A stretch of 64,000 nucleotides of DNA, from assembly GCA_040381075.1 (NCBI GenBank), contig JBEIHX010000010.1, positions 42,330-106,329 of the forward strand, read 5' to 3'. Below, piece by piece: positions 42,962 to 51,463 of this stretch. The translations under genes and the position numbers were made by a program. The stretch's first letter is position 1. The number at the start of each line of letters is the position of its first letter. The notes beneath the pieces were generated by a model, which saw only the letters and a program-made list of their open reading frames with translations, had not been told where the DNA came from and did no database searches. Origin of the DNA: JBEIHX01 sp040381075 (lineage in GTDB: Bacteria > Pseudomonadota > Alphaproteobacteria > Caulobacterales > Aquidulcibacteraceae).

Positions 42962-43707
42962 GCACCAGATTGCGGCTGGGCGTGAACATCGACCACGTGG
43001 CGACGATCCGCAATGCCCGCGGCGGCGCCCATCCCGACCCGGTGCGCGCCGCGCTCGCCGCCGTAGCCGCCGGCGCCGACGGCATTACGATTCATTTGCG
43101 TGAAGATCGCCGCCACATCCGGGATGAAGATCTGACTGCGCTCGCCGCCGCCGTGCGCGTCCCGATCAATCTGGAGATGGCCGCGACCGATGAGATGCTC
43201 AAGATCGCCCTGAAGGCGAAGCCGCACGCGGTCTGCCTCGTGCCGGAGCGGCGCGAGGAACGCACCACCGAAGGCGGACTTGATGTTGCACGCCAGCACA
43301 CCGTCGTGCAGCCGATTGTCCGTGCGCTGGGCGATGCGGGAATTCGCGTGTCGCTCTTTGTGGAACCCGATCCCATCCAGCTGGCCGTTGGCGAGGCGAT
43401 GGGCGCGCCGGTCGTGGAATTGCACACCGGCGCCTATTGCGAGGCGGCCGCAGAGGGAAACGAAACGGCTGCCCGCACCCATTTGCTGCGGCTGCAAAAG
43501 GCTGCGGCGGACGGCGCCAGACGCGGGCTGGAGGTGCACGCCGGACACGGCATCACCTTCGACACCGTGCAGCCGATCGCGGCGATCCGCGAATTCGCTG
43601 AACTCAACATCGGTCATTTCCTGATCGGCGAAGCCATCTTTGTCGGTCTTGACGCATCCATCCGGCGCATGCGCGCGCTGATGGACGCCGCGCGGGGCGG
43701 GTCATGA
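42958..43707 (+). CDS. pdxJ: pyridoxine 5'-phosphate synthase
   Basis: PdxJ condenses deoxyxylulose 5-phosphate with 3-amino-1-hydroxyacetone phosphate to pyridoxine 5'-phosphate. The TIM-barrel protein starts RLRLGVNIDHVATIRNARGG and has ITIHLREDRRHIRDEDL, LVPERREERTTEGGLDV, and AGHGITFDTVQPIA. The length of 249 residues is normal. The gene overlaps pyrE and acpS by 4 bp each. The pdxJ-acpS pair is found in many proteobacteria. Confidence 0.95.
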   Translation: MSTRLRLGVNIDHVATIRNARGGAHPDPVRAALAAVAAGADGITIHLREDRRHIRDEDLTALAAAVRVPINLEMAATDEMLKIALKAKPHAVCLVPERREERTTEGGLDVARQHTVVQPIVRALGDAGIRVSLFVEPDPIQLAVGEAMGAPVVELHTGAYCEAAAEGNETAARTHLLRLQKAAADGARRGLEVHAGHGITFDTVQPIAAIREFAELNIGHFLIGEAIFVGLDASIRRMRALMDAARGGS

Positions 43708-44135
43708 TCATCGGCATCGGACAGGACATTATCGACATTCGACGCATCGAGCGCACGCTGGCGCGCTACGGTGATCGGTTTACTGCGCGCGTATTCACCG
43801 AAGTCGAGCGCGCCCGCTCTGAGAGGCGTCATGAACGCGCCGCCAGCTACGCCAAGCGCTTCGCCGCCAAGGAGGCCTGCGCCAAGGCGCTGGGAACCGG
43901 TCTCGCGCGCGGCGTCGTCTGGCGCGACATCGGTGTGGTCAACCAGCCAGGCGGCAAGCCGGGTCTCGCCCTGAGCGGGGGTGCTGCGGCGCGGCTGCGC
44001 CGGCTTACTCCGCCCGGCATGGCGGCGCACGTGCATCTGACCATTACGGATGACTACCCCCAGGCGCAGGCGCTGGTGGTCATCGAGGCGGTCGCGCTGG
44101 TCCAGGGCGCGGCTGGGCCGGGGGGGGCGGCGTGA
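43704..44135 (+). CDS. acpS: holo-[acyl-carrier-protein] synthase
   Basis: AcpS attaches 4'-phosphopantetheine from CoA to apo-ACP. GIGQDIIDIRRIE holds the Mg-binding Asp, and KRFAAKEACAKALGTG the Glu/Lys pair. Length is 143 residues, slightly longer than the E. coli protein. The start overlaps pdxJ (ATGA) and the stop overlaps the GTG start of lepB. Confidence 0.93.
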   Translation: MIIGIGQDIIDIRRIERTLARYGDRFTARVFTEVERARSERRHERAASYAKRFAAKEACAKALGTGLARGVVWRDIGVVNQPGGKPGLALSGGAAARLRRLTPPGMAAHVHLTITDDYPQAQALVVIEAVALVQGAAGPGGAA

Positions 44136-44911
44136 GCCGCGGCATGACGCGAAGTTCCGCCGGGCAGGCGCTGCGTCGGATCAGGGGCGTTCTGTCGGGC
44201 CTCGCAGATGCGGCGCGCATCATTGTCATCGCCTTCATCGCTGCTCTGGGCGTGCGCATCGTTCTGTTGCAGCCATTTCACATTCCCTCCGCCTCGATGG
44301 ACCCGACGCTGACGCCTGGGGACTATGTGCTTGTCGACAAGACAGCCTACGGGTGGAGCCGGCACGCGCTGCCTCTGTCGCCGCCGCTGTTTTCCGGACG
44401 TCTCGCCGGTCGTCTTCCTGCGCGTGGCGATGTGCTTGTTTTCAAGCTGCCCGCCGATGGGCGCACTGACTATGTCAAGCGGGTGATCGGCCTGCCGGGC
44501 GACCGCATCGAGATGAAGGACGGCGTTGTTCTGTTGAATGCGCGCCCTCTCGCCCATGACGCGCTTGGGGTCCTTGAGTCGCCGGACCGCTACGGCGCCA
44601 CCCGCCGGATCAAGCGTTTCCGTGAGCGCCTGCCTGACGGACGCAGCTACATCACCCTCGACTCGGTGGACAACGGCGCGCTTGACACCACGCGCCCGGT
44701 GACTGTGCCGCCAGGCCATGTGTTCGTGATGGGCGACAACCGGGATGAATCGCGCGACTCGCGCGAACTCGTCGGGTTCGTGCCGGTCGAAAATCTGGTC
44801 GGGCGCGTGCGGGTTGTCGTCGTGTCCATGGCGCCCGAAGGATCCTGGGCGAAGCCATGGGAGTGGCGCCAGACACTGCGGGGAGACCGGTTTTGGCGAC
44901 CCATCGGGTAA
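44132..44911 (+). CDS. lepB: signal peptidase I
   Basis: LepB cuts signal peptides on the outer face of the inner membrane. One N-terminal membrane helix (IIVIAFIAALGVRIVLLQ) is followed by the catalytic Ser55 in IPSASMDPTL and Lys116 in DYVKRVIGLPGDR, and by VFVMGDNRDESRDSRELVG. The start is GTG 44132, overlapping acpS. Length 259. The downstream rnc start probably lies inside its last codons. Confidence 0.95.
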   Translation: MSRGMTRSSAGQALRRIRGVLSGLADAARIIVIAFIAALGVRIVLLQPFHIPSASMDPTLTPGDYVLVDKTAYGWSRHALPLSPPLFSGRLAGRLPARGDVLVFKLPADGRTDYVKRVIGLPGDRIEMKDGVVLLNARPLAHDALGVLESPDRYGATRRIKRFRERLPDGRSYITLDSVDNGALDTTRPVTVPPGHVFVMGDNRDESRDSRELVGFVPVENLVGRVRVVVVSMAPEGSWAKPWEWRQTLRGDRFWRPIG

Positions 44912-45606
44912 GTTTTGATGAGGCGGTGGACGCCTTCGAGGCGCATATCGGCCATCGCTTCACCAATCGCGTCATCATCGAGCAGGCTCTCTCGCACGCC
45001 AGCGCGGTCGACAGCGGGCGCGCCACTGTGTCCTATGAACGCCTCGAATTCGTCGGCGACCGCGTGCTCGGCCTGGTCGCCGCCCTTGTGTTGAGTGAAT
45101 CCTATCCAACGGCGGACGAGGGCGGACTTTCGGTGCGTCTCAACGCCGTGGTCGCTGCCCCGGCCTGCGCCCGGGCGGCCCGGCGGGCTGGCATTCCGGC
45201 GGTGCTGCGCCTGTCGCGCGACGAGGAGCGCAAGGGCGGACGCGACAAGGAGCGCATATTGGGCGACGCCGCCGAGGCGGTATGCGCCGCGCTGTTTCTC
45301 GACGCCGGGCTGCCTGCGGCGCGGCGCTTTGTCGAAACCTTCTGGGCAGAGGAATTCGTGCGGGTCGCCACCCGCCCGCGCGACCCCAAGAACACCTTGC
45401 AGGAGTGGGCCGCCGCCAGCGGACGCAGCGCCCCCATGTATCGTGTGGTCGCGCGCGAGGGGCCAGACCATGCGCCGCGCTTTCAGGTCGAGGTCGCCGT
45501 CTCCGGCGCCCAGCCCGGTCTGGGAGAGGGCGCTTCCAAGCGCGACGCGGAGCGCGCTGCCGCCCGCGCGCTGCTGCGCGCAGCCGGAGAAACCGTAGAT
45601 GAGTAA
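44893..45606 (+). CDS. rnc: ribonuclease III
   Basis: RNase III cuts double-stranded RNA in rRNA processing and regulation. The catalytic domain has YERLEFVGDRVLGL and the acidic ILGDAAEAVCAALFLDAG; the C-terminal dsRNA-binding domain begins near NTLQEWAAASGR and ends KRDAERAAARALL. The frame has an ATG at 44857, well inside lepB. TTG 44893, with GGGGAG seven bases upstream, gives the family-like start ATHRVSFDEAVDAFEAHIG and 237 residues; I prefer it. It overlaps era by 8 bp. Confidence 0.92.
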   Translation: MATHRVSFDEAVDAFEAHIGHRFTNRVIIEQALSHASAVDSGRATVSYERLEFVGDRVLGLVAALVLSESYPTADEGGLSVRLNAVVAAPACARAARRAGIPAVLRLSRDEERKGGRDKERILGDAAEAVCAALFLDAGLPAARRFVETFWAEEFVRVATRPRDPKNTLQEWAAASGRSAPMYRVVAREGPDHAPRFQVEVAVSGAQPGLGEGASKRDAERAAARALLRAAGETVDE

Positions 45607-46546
45607 AGCAAGCCCCACCCGCGCTGGCGTAATCGCTGTCATCGGGGCGCCCAACGCCGGCAAATCGACCCTGGTCAACCGGATCGTCGGCGCCCAGGTG
45701 TCGATCGTCACCCACAAGGTGCAGACCACGCGCTTCCAGGTCCGTGGGGTCGCCATGCGCGACCAGACGCAACTGGTGCTGATCGACACCCCGGGCATCT
45801 TTCGGCCGCGCCGAAGGCTCGACCGCGCCATGGTGCGAGCAGCGTGGGCCGGCGCATCGGATGCAGACGCAGCCCTGCATGTGGTGGACGCGCCGGCCTA
45901 TGCCCGCGCCCTTGAGGGCGCAGGCGAGGGCGCAGACGCGCGCGCCTTTGACGATGTCGCAGCGATCGTGAAGGGGCTGTGCGCCGACCAGCGCCAGGTA
46001 ATCCTTGTTCTGAACAAAGTGGATGCAATGCGACGCGACAGGCTGCTTGCGGTCGCCCAGTCGCTGCATGAGACCGGGGCCTATGAGCGGGTGTTCATGG
46101 TCTCCGCCGCCAAGGGCGATGGCGTGGAGGACCTGGTCGCCATGCTTGTCGAACGTGCGCCCGAGGGTCCTTTTCTGTATGACCCTGAGGACATCACCGA
46201 CCTTCCGCTGCGCGTCCTGGCCTCTGAAATCACGCGCGAAAAACTGTTCCTGCGGCTGCACGACGAGATCCCCTATGAGGCGACGGTCGAAACAGAGCGC
46301 TGGCAGGACCACAAGGATGGCGGCGTGCGGATCGAGCAGACCATCCTGGTTGGTCGCGAAAGCCACCGCGCGATCGCCCTTGGTCATAACGGCCAGACGC
46401 TCAAGGCGATCGGCCAGGCCGCGCGTGCGGCGATCGGAGAGACGATCGGCCGGCCGGTGCATCTGTTTCTTCACGTCAAGGTTGACGAGACATGGAGCGA
46501 ACAGCCGGCGCGCTACGCCCGCCATGGGCTTGAGTTCGACAGCTGA
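45599..46546 (+). CDS. era: GTPase Era
   Basis: Era binds 16S rRNA near its 3' end during 30S assembly. The GTPase part has G1 GAPNAGKSTLVN, G3 DTPG and G4 NKVD; the C-terminal KH domain includes QTILVGRESHRAIALGHNG. The length of 315 residues is normal. It overlaps rnc, and its stop overlaps the recO start (TGATG). Confidence 0.95.
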   Translation: MSKASPTRAGVIAVIGAPNAGKSTLVNRIVGAQVSIVTHKVQTTRFQVRGVAMRDQTQLVLIDTPGIFRPRRRLDRAMVRAAWAGASDADAALHVVDAPAYARALEGAGEGADARAFDDVAAIVKGLCADQRQVILVLNKVDAMRRDRLLAVAQSLHETGAYERVFMVSAAKGDGVEDLVAMLVERAPEGPFLYDPEDITDLPLRVLASEITREKLFLRLHDEIPYEATVETERWQDHKDGGVRIEQTILVGRESHRAIALGHNGQTLKAIGQAARAAIGETIGRPVHLFLHVKVDETWSEQPARYARHGLEFDS

Positions 46547-47322
46547 TGGAATGGAGCGACGACGCCGTCGTGCTGGGGCTGCGGGCGTTTGGCGAAAACG
46601 ACGCCGTCCTCGAGGTATTCGCCCGCGCCCATGGACGCAGCGCCGGCCTGCTCTATGGCGGCGCAGGACGCAAGCGCCAGCATCTGCAGCCCGGCAATGG
46701 TCTCACCGTCACCTGGAAGGCGCGGCTCGAAACCCAGCTCGGTTTCTTCTCCGTGGTCGAGACGACCCGCAGCCGGGCAGCGGCGGCGCTTGCAGACCCG
46801 CTTGCGCTCGCCGGCCTGAGCGCCGCGCTGGCTCTGGTGCGTGCAGCAACACCTGAGCGGGTCGCCTTTCCCCCGCTGTTTGACGCGCTGATCATCGTTC
46901 TCGACAACCTTGCAGCGCCCGACATCTGGCCCGCGCTCTACGTCCGGTTCGAACTCGGCCTGCTTGCCGAGATGGGCTATGGGCTGGAGCTGGACAGCTG
47001 CGCCGTCACCGGCGCCTCCGGCCCCAATGCGCATTTGACCCATGTCAGTCCCCGCACCGGGCGGGCCGTGAGCGCCGAGGCGGCCGCTCCCTATCTCGGC
47101 AGGCTCCTCGAGCTGCCTGGCTTCCTGAGCCGGCCGAGTGCGCCTGACGGAGACGCGCTCGCGGCAGGCTTGCGACTGGCCGGCCACTTCCTGGAGCGCC
47201 GCCTGTTCGCTGCGGTCAACCAACCCCTGCCAGAGGCGCGCACGCGCCTGATCGACATGCTCGCCCGCCAGGGGCGACTCCGGCTAGCCTCCAGCCCTGC
47301 TCATGACGGAGCCGATTCCTGA
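46546..47322 (+). CDS. recO: DNA repair protein RecO
   Basis: RecO helps load RecA on SSB-coated DNA with RecF and RecR. The start MEWSDDAVVLGLRAFGENDAV is the N-terminal OB fold; the C-terminal helical part has FELGLLAEMGYGLELDSC. There is one Cys (SCAVTGA), so the usual zinc cluster seems incomplete. Length is 258. It is in the era-recO-parC order and overlaps parC by one base. Confidence 0.93.
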   Translation: MEWSDDAVVLGLRAFGENDAVLEVFARAHGRSAGLLYGGAGRKRQHLQPGNGLTVTWKARLETQLGFFSVVETTRSRAAAALADPLALAGLSAALALVRAATPERVAFPPLFDALIIVLDNLAAPDIWPALYVRFELGLLAEMGYGLELDSCAVTGASGPNAHLTHVSPRTGRAVSAEAAAPYLGRLLELPGFLSRPSAPDGDALAAGLRLAGHFLERRLFAAVNQPLPEARTRLIDMLARQGRLRLASSPAHDGADS

Positions 47323-49562
47323 TGTCCGATCTCGATTTGCCCGAAGACGCCGGAAAGATCATCGACGAGACGCTCAACGAGGCGCTGTCCAAGCGCTATC
47401 TGGCCTATGCGCTGTCCACGATCACCGCCCGCGCTTTGCCGGATGTGCGCGACGGACTGAAGCCAGTGCACCGGCGCATCCTGTACGCCATGCAGGAGAT
47501 GCGCCTCAACCCGGAAGCCGGGTTCAAGAAGTGCGCCCGCATTGTCGGCGAGACCATGGGTAAGTTCCATCCCCATGGCGACAGCGCCATCTATGACGCC
47601 ATGGTTCGCCTCGCGCAGGGTTTTTCCGTGCGCTATCCGCTGGTCGACGGCCAGGGCAATTTCGGCAATATCGACGGCGACAATCCGGCAGCCTACCGGT
47701 ACACCGAAGCCCGTCTGACCCACGCCGCCATTCTGCTGCTCGACGGGCTTGCCGAAGACGCTGTCGACTTTCGCGCCAATTACGACGACCAGGACGTCGA
47801 ACCGGTCGTACTGCCTGGCGGGTTTCCCAACCTTCTCGCGAACGGGGCGTCGGGCATCGCGGTCGGCATGGCGACATCCATTCCTCCGCACAATGCAGGC
47901 GAATTGATCGAAGCCTGTCTGCATCTCATTGAAAATCCGCGCGCCTCAGCCGGCGATCTGCTCGCTTTCGTGCCAGCCCCTGATTTCCCGACCGGCGGCG
48001 TCATCGTCGAAAGCAAGGAGGCCATTGCGGAGGCTTACGCGACTGGGCGCGGCGGTTTCCGTATGCGCGCCAAATGGCACGTCGAGGATGTCGGCAGGGG
48101 CATGTGGCGGATCATCGTCACCGAAATCCCCTTTCAGGTCCAGAAGGCCAAACTGATTGAGCAGATCGCTGATCTGATCGATCAGAAGAAGGCCCCCTGG
48201 CTCGGCGATATCCGCGACGAGTCGGCCCAGGACATCCGCGTCGTCATCGAACCGAAGAGCCGGACCGTTGAAGCTGACGCCCTGATGGAATCCCTGTTCA
48301 GGCAGTCCGATCTCGAAACCCGCTTCCCGTTGAACCTGAATGTCCTGGACGGGCGCGGCCGGCCTCGGGTGATGAGCCTGCGCGAGGCGCTGCTCGCCTT
48401 TCTGGACCATCGCCGCGAGGTGGTGCTGCGCCGCGCCCAGCATCGCCGCGCCAAGATCGTCGAACGCCTGGAGATCCTCGAAGGGTATCTGAAGGCCTAT
48501 CTCAATCTGGATGAGGTGATCGCGATCATTCGCCAGGAGGACGAGCCGAAGCCGCCCTTGATGAAGCGCTTCGGGCTATCCGACGCCCAGGCCGAAGCAA
48601 TTCTCAACATGCGCCTGCGCGCCCTGCGCAGGCTGGAGGAGATCGAAATCAAGGGCGAGCATCAGAAACTCGCTGGCGAAAAGACAAAACTCGACAAGCT
48701 GATCGCATCGGAAGGCCTGCAGTGGGCGGCGGTCGGCAAAGGCCTTCAGGAAGCGCGCGACGGCCTCATGAAGGATGACCCCGGGGCCCTCAAGCGGCGC
48801 TCGCTGCTGGGTGCTGCGCCGGACAAGTCGGATGCGCCCCTCGAGGCCTTTGTGGTCCGCGAGCCGATCACCGTGGTGCTGTCGCAAAAGGGTTGGATCC
48901 GCGCGCTCAAGGGCCATGTCGACGACATAACCGGCCTGAAATTCAAGGAAGGCGATGAGGCCGCGCACGCCATTTTCGCTGAAACGACCGACAAGGTTCT
49001 GTTCGCTGCGAGCGATGGGCGGGTGTTCACGCTGGCGGGGGACAGGCTTCCGGGCGGTCGCGGCCAGGGCGAGCCCATCCGCCTGCACATCGATCTCGGC
49101 GAAGAACACGAGATCATCGCGATGTTTGTGGCGCGCGCCGGCGAAAAGCGCATCGTCGCCTCGACCAGGGGCGATGGATTTGTCGCCTGCGTCGACGAGC
49201 TCGTGTCGCAAAAGCGGTCGGGCAAACAGGTCGTCAACCTGGATGATGCCTGCCGGCTTGCGGCCTGCGCGCCCGTGGAGGGCGATCACGTTGCGGTGAT
49301 CGGGGACAACCGCAAACTGCTGATCTTTGAGCTTTCGGAGCTGCCGGAAATGAGCCGCGGCAAGGGCGTGCGCATGCAGGGCCTCAAGGACGCCGACCTT
49401 CTTGATGTCTGCTCCTTTGACGCTGTGCATGGTCTGGTCACCGTCGATGCGGCCGGGCGCAACAGGTCGTTTCCTGAATGGCGTGAGTGGGTCGGCAAGC
49501 GTGCGCAATCGGGCCGGGCCGCGCCGTCGGGCTTCCCGCGGTCCGGGCGTTTCCGCGCCTAG
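47322..49562 (+). CDS. parC: DNA topoisomerase IV subunit A
   Basis: ParC cuts and rejoins DNA to separate linked chromosomes. The catalytic tyrosine is Tyr127 in PAAYRYTEARLT. The quinolone-resistance region reads KFHPHGDSAIYDAMVR with Ser88 at the place of E. coli Ser80 and Asp92 at Glu84. A coiled-coil/dimer region follows and the C-terminal part is the beta-propeller with no GyrA box, which supports ParC. Length is 746. It is the last gene of the pyrE-to-parC block. Confidence 0.94.
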   Translation: MSDLDLPEDAGKIIDETLNEALSKRYLAYALSTITARALPDVRDGLKPVHRRILYAMQEMRLNPEAGFKKCARIVGETMGKFHPHGDSAIYDAMVRLAQGFSVRYPLVDGQGNFGNIDGDNPAAYRYTEARLTHAAILLLDGLAEDAVDFRANYDDQDVEPVVLPGGFPNLLANGASGIAVGMATSIPPHNAGELIEACLHLIENPRASAGDLLAFVPAPDFPTGGVIVESKEAIAEAYATGRGGFRMRAKWHVEDVGRGMWRIIVTEIPFQVQKAKLIEQIADLIDQKKAPWLGDIRDESAQDIRVVIEPKSRTVEADALMESLFRQSDLETRFPLNLNVLDGRGRPRVMSLREALLAFLDHRREVVLRRAQHRRAKIVERLEILEGYLKAYLNLDEVIAIIRQEDEPKPPLMKRFGLSDAQAEAILNMRLRALRRLEEIEIKGEHQKLAGEKTKLDKLIASEGLQWAAVGKGLQEARDGLMKDDPGALKRRSLLGAAPDKSDAPLEAFVVREPITVVLSQKGWIRALKGHVDDITGLKFKEGDEAAHAIFAETTDKVLFAASDGRVFTLAGDRLPGGRGQGEPIRLHIDLGEEHEIIAMFVARAGEKRIVASTRGDGFVACVDELVSQKRSGKQVVNLDDACRLAACAPVEGDHVAVIGDNRKLLIFELSELPEMSRGKGVRMQGLKDADLLDVCSFDAVHGLVTVDAAGRNRSFPEWREWVGKRAQSGRAAPSGFPRSGRFRA

Positions 49563-49635
49563 GCCCATGACACCCATGGGCGCGCGCGCGAAACCACGCT
49601 AGATCACCCCCAAGGCATCGGGGGAGCTGCGGGTC

Positions 49636-50787
49636 ATGGATCGGCGCACATTGTTGACGAGCGTGGCGGTCGGCGCGGCCGCAGGGGCGGGCGCGGGTTT
49701 CGGCGTCACACGCGTCGCCGGTGCAGACGCGCAGCGCAGCGCCAGTCAGCTCGCAGGCCCCGCCGTCACCGGCGCGCGCGTGCGCCTGACCATGGTCACG
49801 ACCTGGCCCAAGAACATGCCAGGGCTCGGCGAAGCCGCTGAACGGGTGGCGTCAACCGCCCATGCGCTGTCCGGCGGAACCCTGGATATCAAGGTCTACG
49901 CCGCTGGCGAACTCGTCGGGGCGTTCGAAGTCTTCGACGCCGTGGCGACCGGGGCGGCCGACATGTATCACGGCGCAGAGTACTATTGGCAGGGCAAGCA
50001 TCCCGCCTATCCCTTTTTCACCGCAGTGCCGTTCGGCATGACGGCGATGGAACAGCTCGCCTGGATCGACTACGGCGGCGGCGCCGCCCTGTGGGAAGAA
50101 CTCGCCGCCGGTTTCGGCATCGTGCCCATGGGCGCGGCGAATTCCTGCCACCAGACCGGCGGCTGGTTCAAGCGCGAGCTGTCCAGTCTTGCTGATCTGC
50201 GCGGCCTCAAGATGCGCATCCCCGGCATTGGCGGGGAGATGATCCGCCGGCTCGGCGGCGCTGCGGTGGCCATACCTGGCGGCGAGATCTTTCAGTCCCT
50301 GCAGTCGGGCGTGATCGATGCGGCGGAGTTCGTCGGGCCCTGGAATGATCTCGGTCTGGGCTTCTATCGCGAAGCGCCGTTCTACTACGGGCCCGGCATG
50401 CATGAACCCGGCGCGATGCTCGCCCTCGGCGTCAACAAGAAGGTCTTTGACTCTCTGTCGGCGGAGCATCAGGCGATCCTGCGCGCGGCCTGCCGGAGCG
50501 TGAACGACTGGTCCATCGGAGAATTCACCTGGCGCAACGCCGAAGCGCTTGAGGTGCTCATGCGCGATCACAACATCCGCATTCGCCCCTTCCCGGATGA
50601 CATCATGAAGGCCGCAGCGACTGTGTCGCGCGAGATCTGGGCGGAAGCAGGCCGAGGCGACGCCCTTGGGCGGCGCATCTACGAGAGCTTCACCACAGCG
50701 CTGAAAACCCTGCGCGGCTGGACTGAGGGCGTGGAGGGGCGCTACTACGCGCTGCGGGGCAGGGCCCTCGGCGGCGCCCAGGAATGA
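49636..50787 (+). CDS. TRAP transporter substrate-binding protein (DctP/TakP-like)
   Basis: A periplasmic binding protein of 383 residues. The N-terminus has a twin-arginine-type signal (MDRRTLLTSVAVGAAAG) followed by a hydrophobic stretch. The mature part begins VRLTMVTTWPKNMPGLGE and includes GVIDAAEFVGPWNDLGLG, which resembles the TakP group that binds 2-oxo acids. The ligand can only be guessed. A GGGAG site lies before ATG 49636. It heads a dctP-dctQ-dctM operon. Confidence 0.9.
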   Translation: MDRRTLLTSVAVGAAAGAGAGFGVTRVAGADAQRSASQLAGPAVTGARVRLTMVTTWPKNMPGLGEAAERVASTAHALSGGTLDIKVYAAGELVGAFEVFDAVATGAADMYHGAEYYWQGKHPAYPFFTAVPFGMTAMEQLAWIDYGGGAALWEELAAGFGIVPMGAANSCHQTGGWFKRELSSLADLRGLKMRIPGIGGEMIRRLGGAAVAIPGGEIFQSLQSGVIDAAEFVGPWNDLGLGFYREAPFYYGPGMHEPGAMLALGVNKKVFDSLSAEHQAILRAACRSVNDWSIGEFTWRNAEALEVLMRDHNIRIRPFPDDIMKAAATVSREIWAEAGRGDALGRRIYESFTTALKTLRGWTEGVEGRYYALRGRALGGAQE

Positions 50788-50791
50788 CCCG

Positions 50792-51463
50792 ATGACGCCC
50801 TATGATGTCGGAGCGCCGCTTGGCGTCATTCTCACCGTCGCAGGCTATGCCCTCGCGCCGTTTCTCGCCCTGCCTCTCGCCATCGCCGCTGTCGGAGAAC
50901 CGGCGGCGCGCGCAGCGCGCCCCGCCATCGACATCATCGATCGGCTTTCGCTTGCCGGCGAAACCTTCGCACGCGGGTGTCTCCTGGCGATGGCCTTTGG
51001 CATGCTCGCGACCGTCGTACTGCGCTATGCTTTCGGTCAATCGTTCACCAAGCTGACGGAAGGCGTGCTCTACGCCCATGCCCTTGGTTTCCTGATGGCC
51101 GCGCCCGCCGCCCTGTTGCGCGATGTCCATGTGCGCGTCGACATCTTCTACGGGGCTCTCCCGCCGCGCGGCCAGTCTCTCATCAATCTGCTCGGCTACA
51201 CGCTGTTCGCCGCCCCGGTTCTGGTGATGCTGCTGTTCGCCGCCGGCCCGGTGGTCGACCTCGCCTGGCGGATTGGCGAGCGCAGCGCGGAGACTGACGG
51301 ATTGCCATTTGTGTTTCTTCTCAAGACCGCAATCAGCGTGTTTGCGGTCATGCTGCTCGCTCAGGCGATGGCCCAGGCGTCGCGCGCCGCGCTCGCGCTT
51401 CGCGGGCTTGCGCCAGCCGCACCGCCCGCACAGGCTCTGGCCGAGGGGGAGGGCGCAGCGTGA
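50792..51463 (+). CDS. TRAP transporter small membrane subunit (DctQ)
   Basis: The small membrane subunit of a TRAP carrier, 223 residues, with four hydrophobic segments; RDVHVRVDIFYGALPPRGQ matches the DctQ family motif. It is 4 bp from the binding protein and overlaps dctM (GTGA), so all three subunits are likely made in step. Confidence 0.9.
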   Translation: MTPYDVGAPLGVILTVAGYALAPFLALPLAIAAVGEPAARAARPAIDIIDRLSLAGETFARGCLLAMAFGMLATVVLRYAFGQSFTKLTEGVLYAHALGFLMAAPAALLRDVHVRVDIFYGALPPRGQSLINLLGYTLFAAPVLVMLLFAAGPVVDLAWRIGERSAETDGLPFVFLLKTAISVFAVMLLAQAMAQASRAALALRGLAPAAPPAQALAEGEGAA

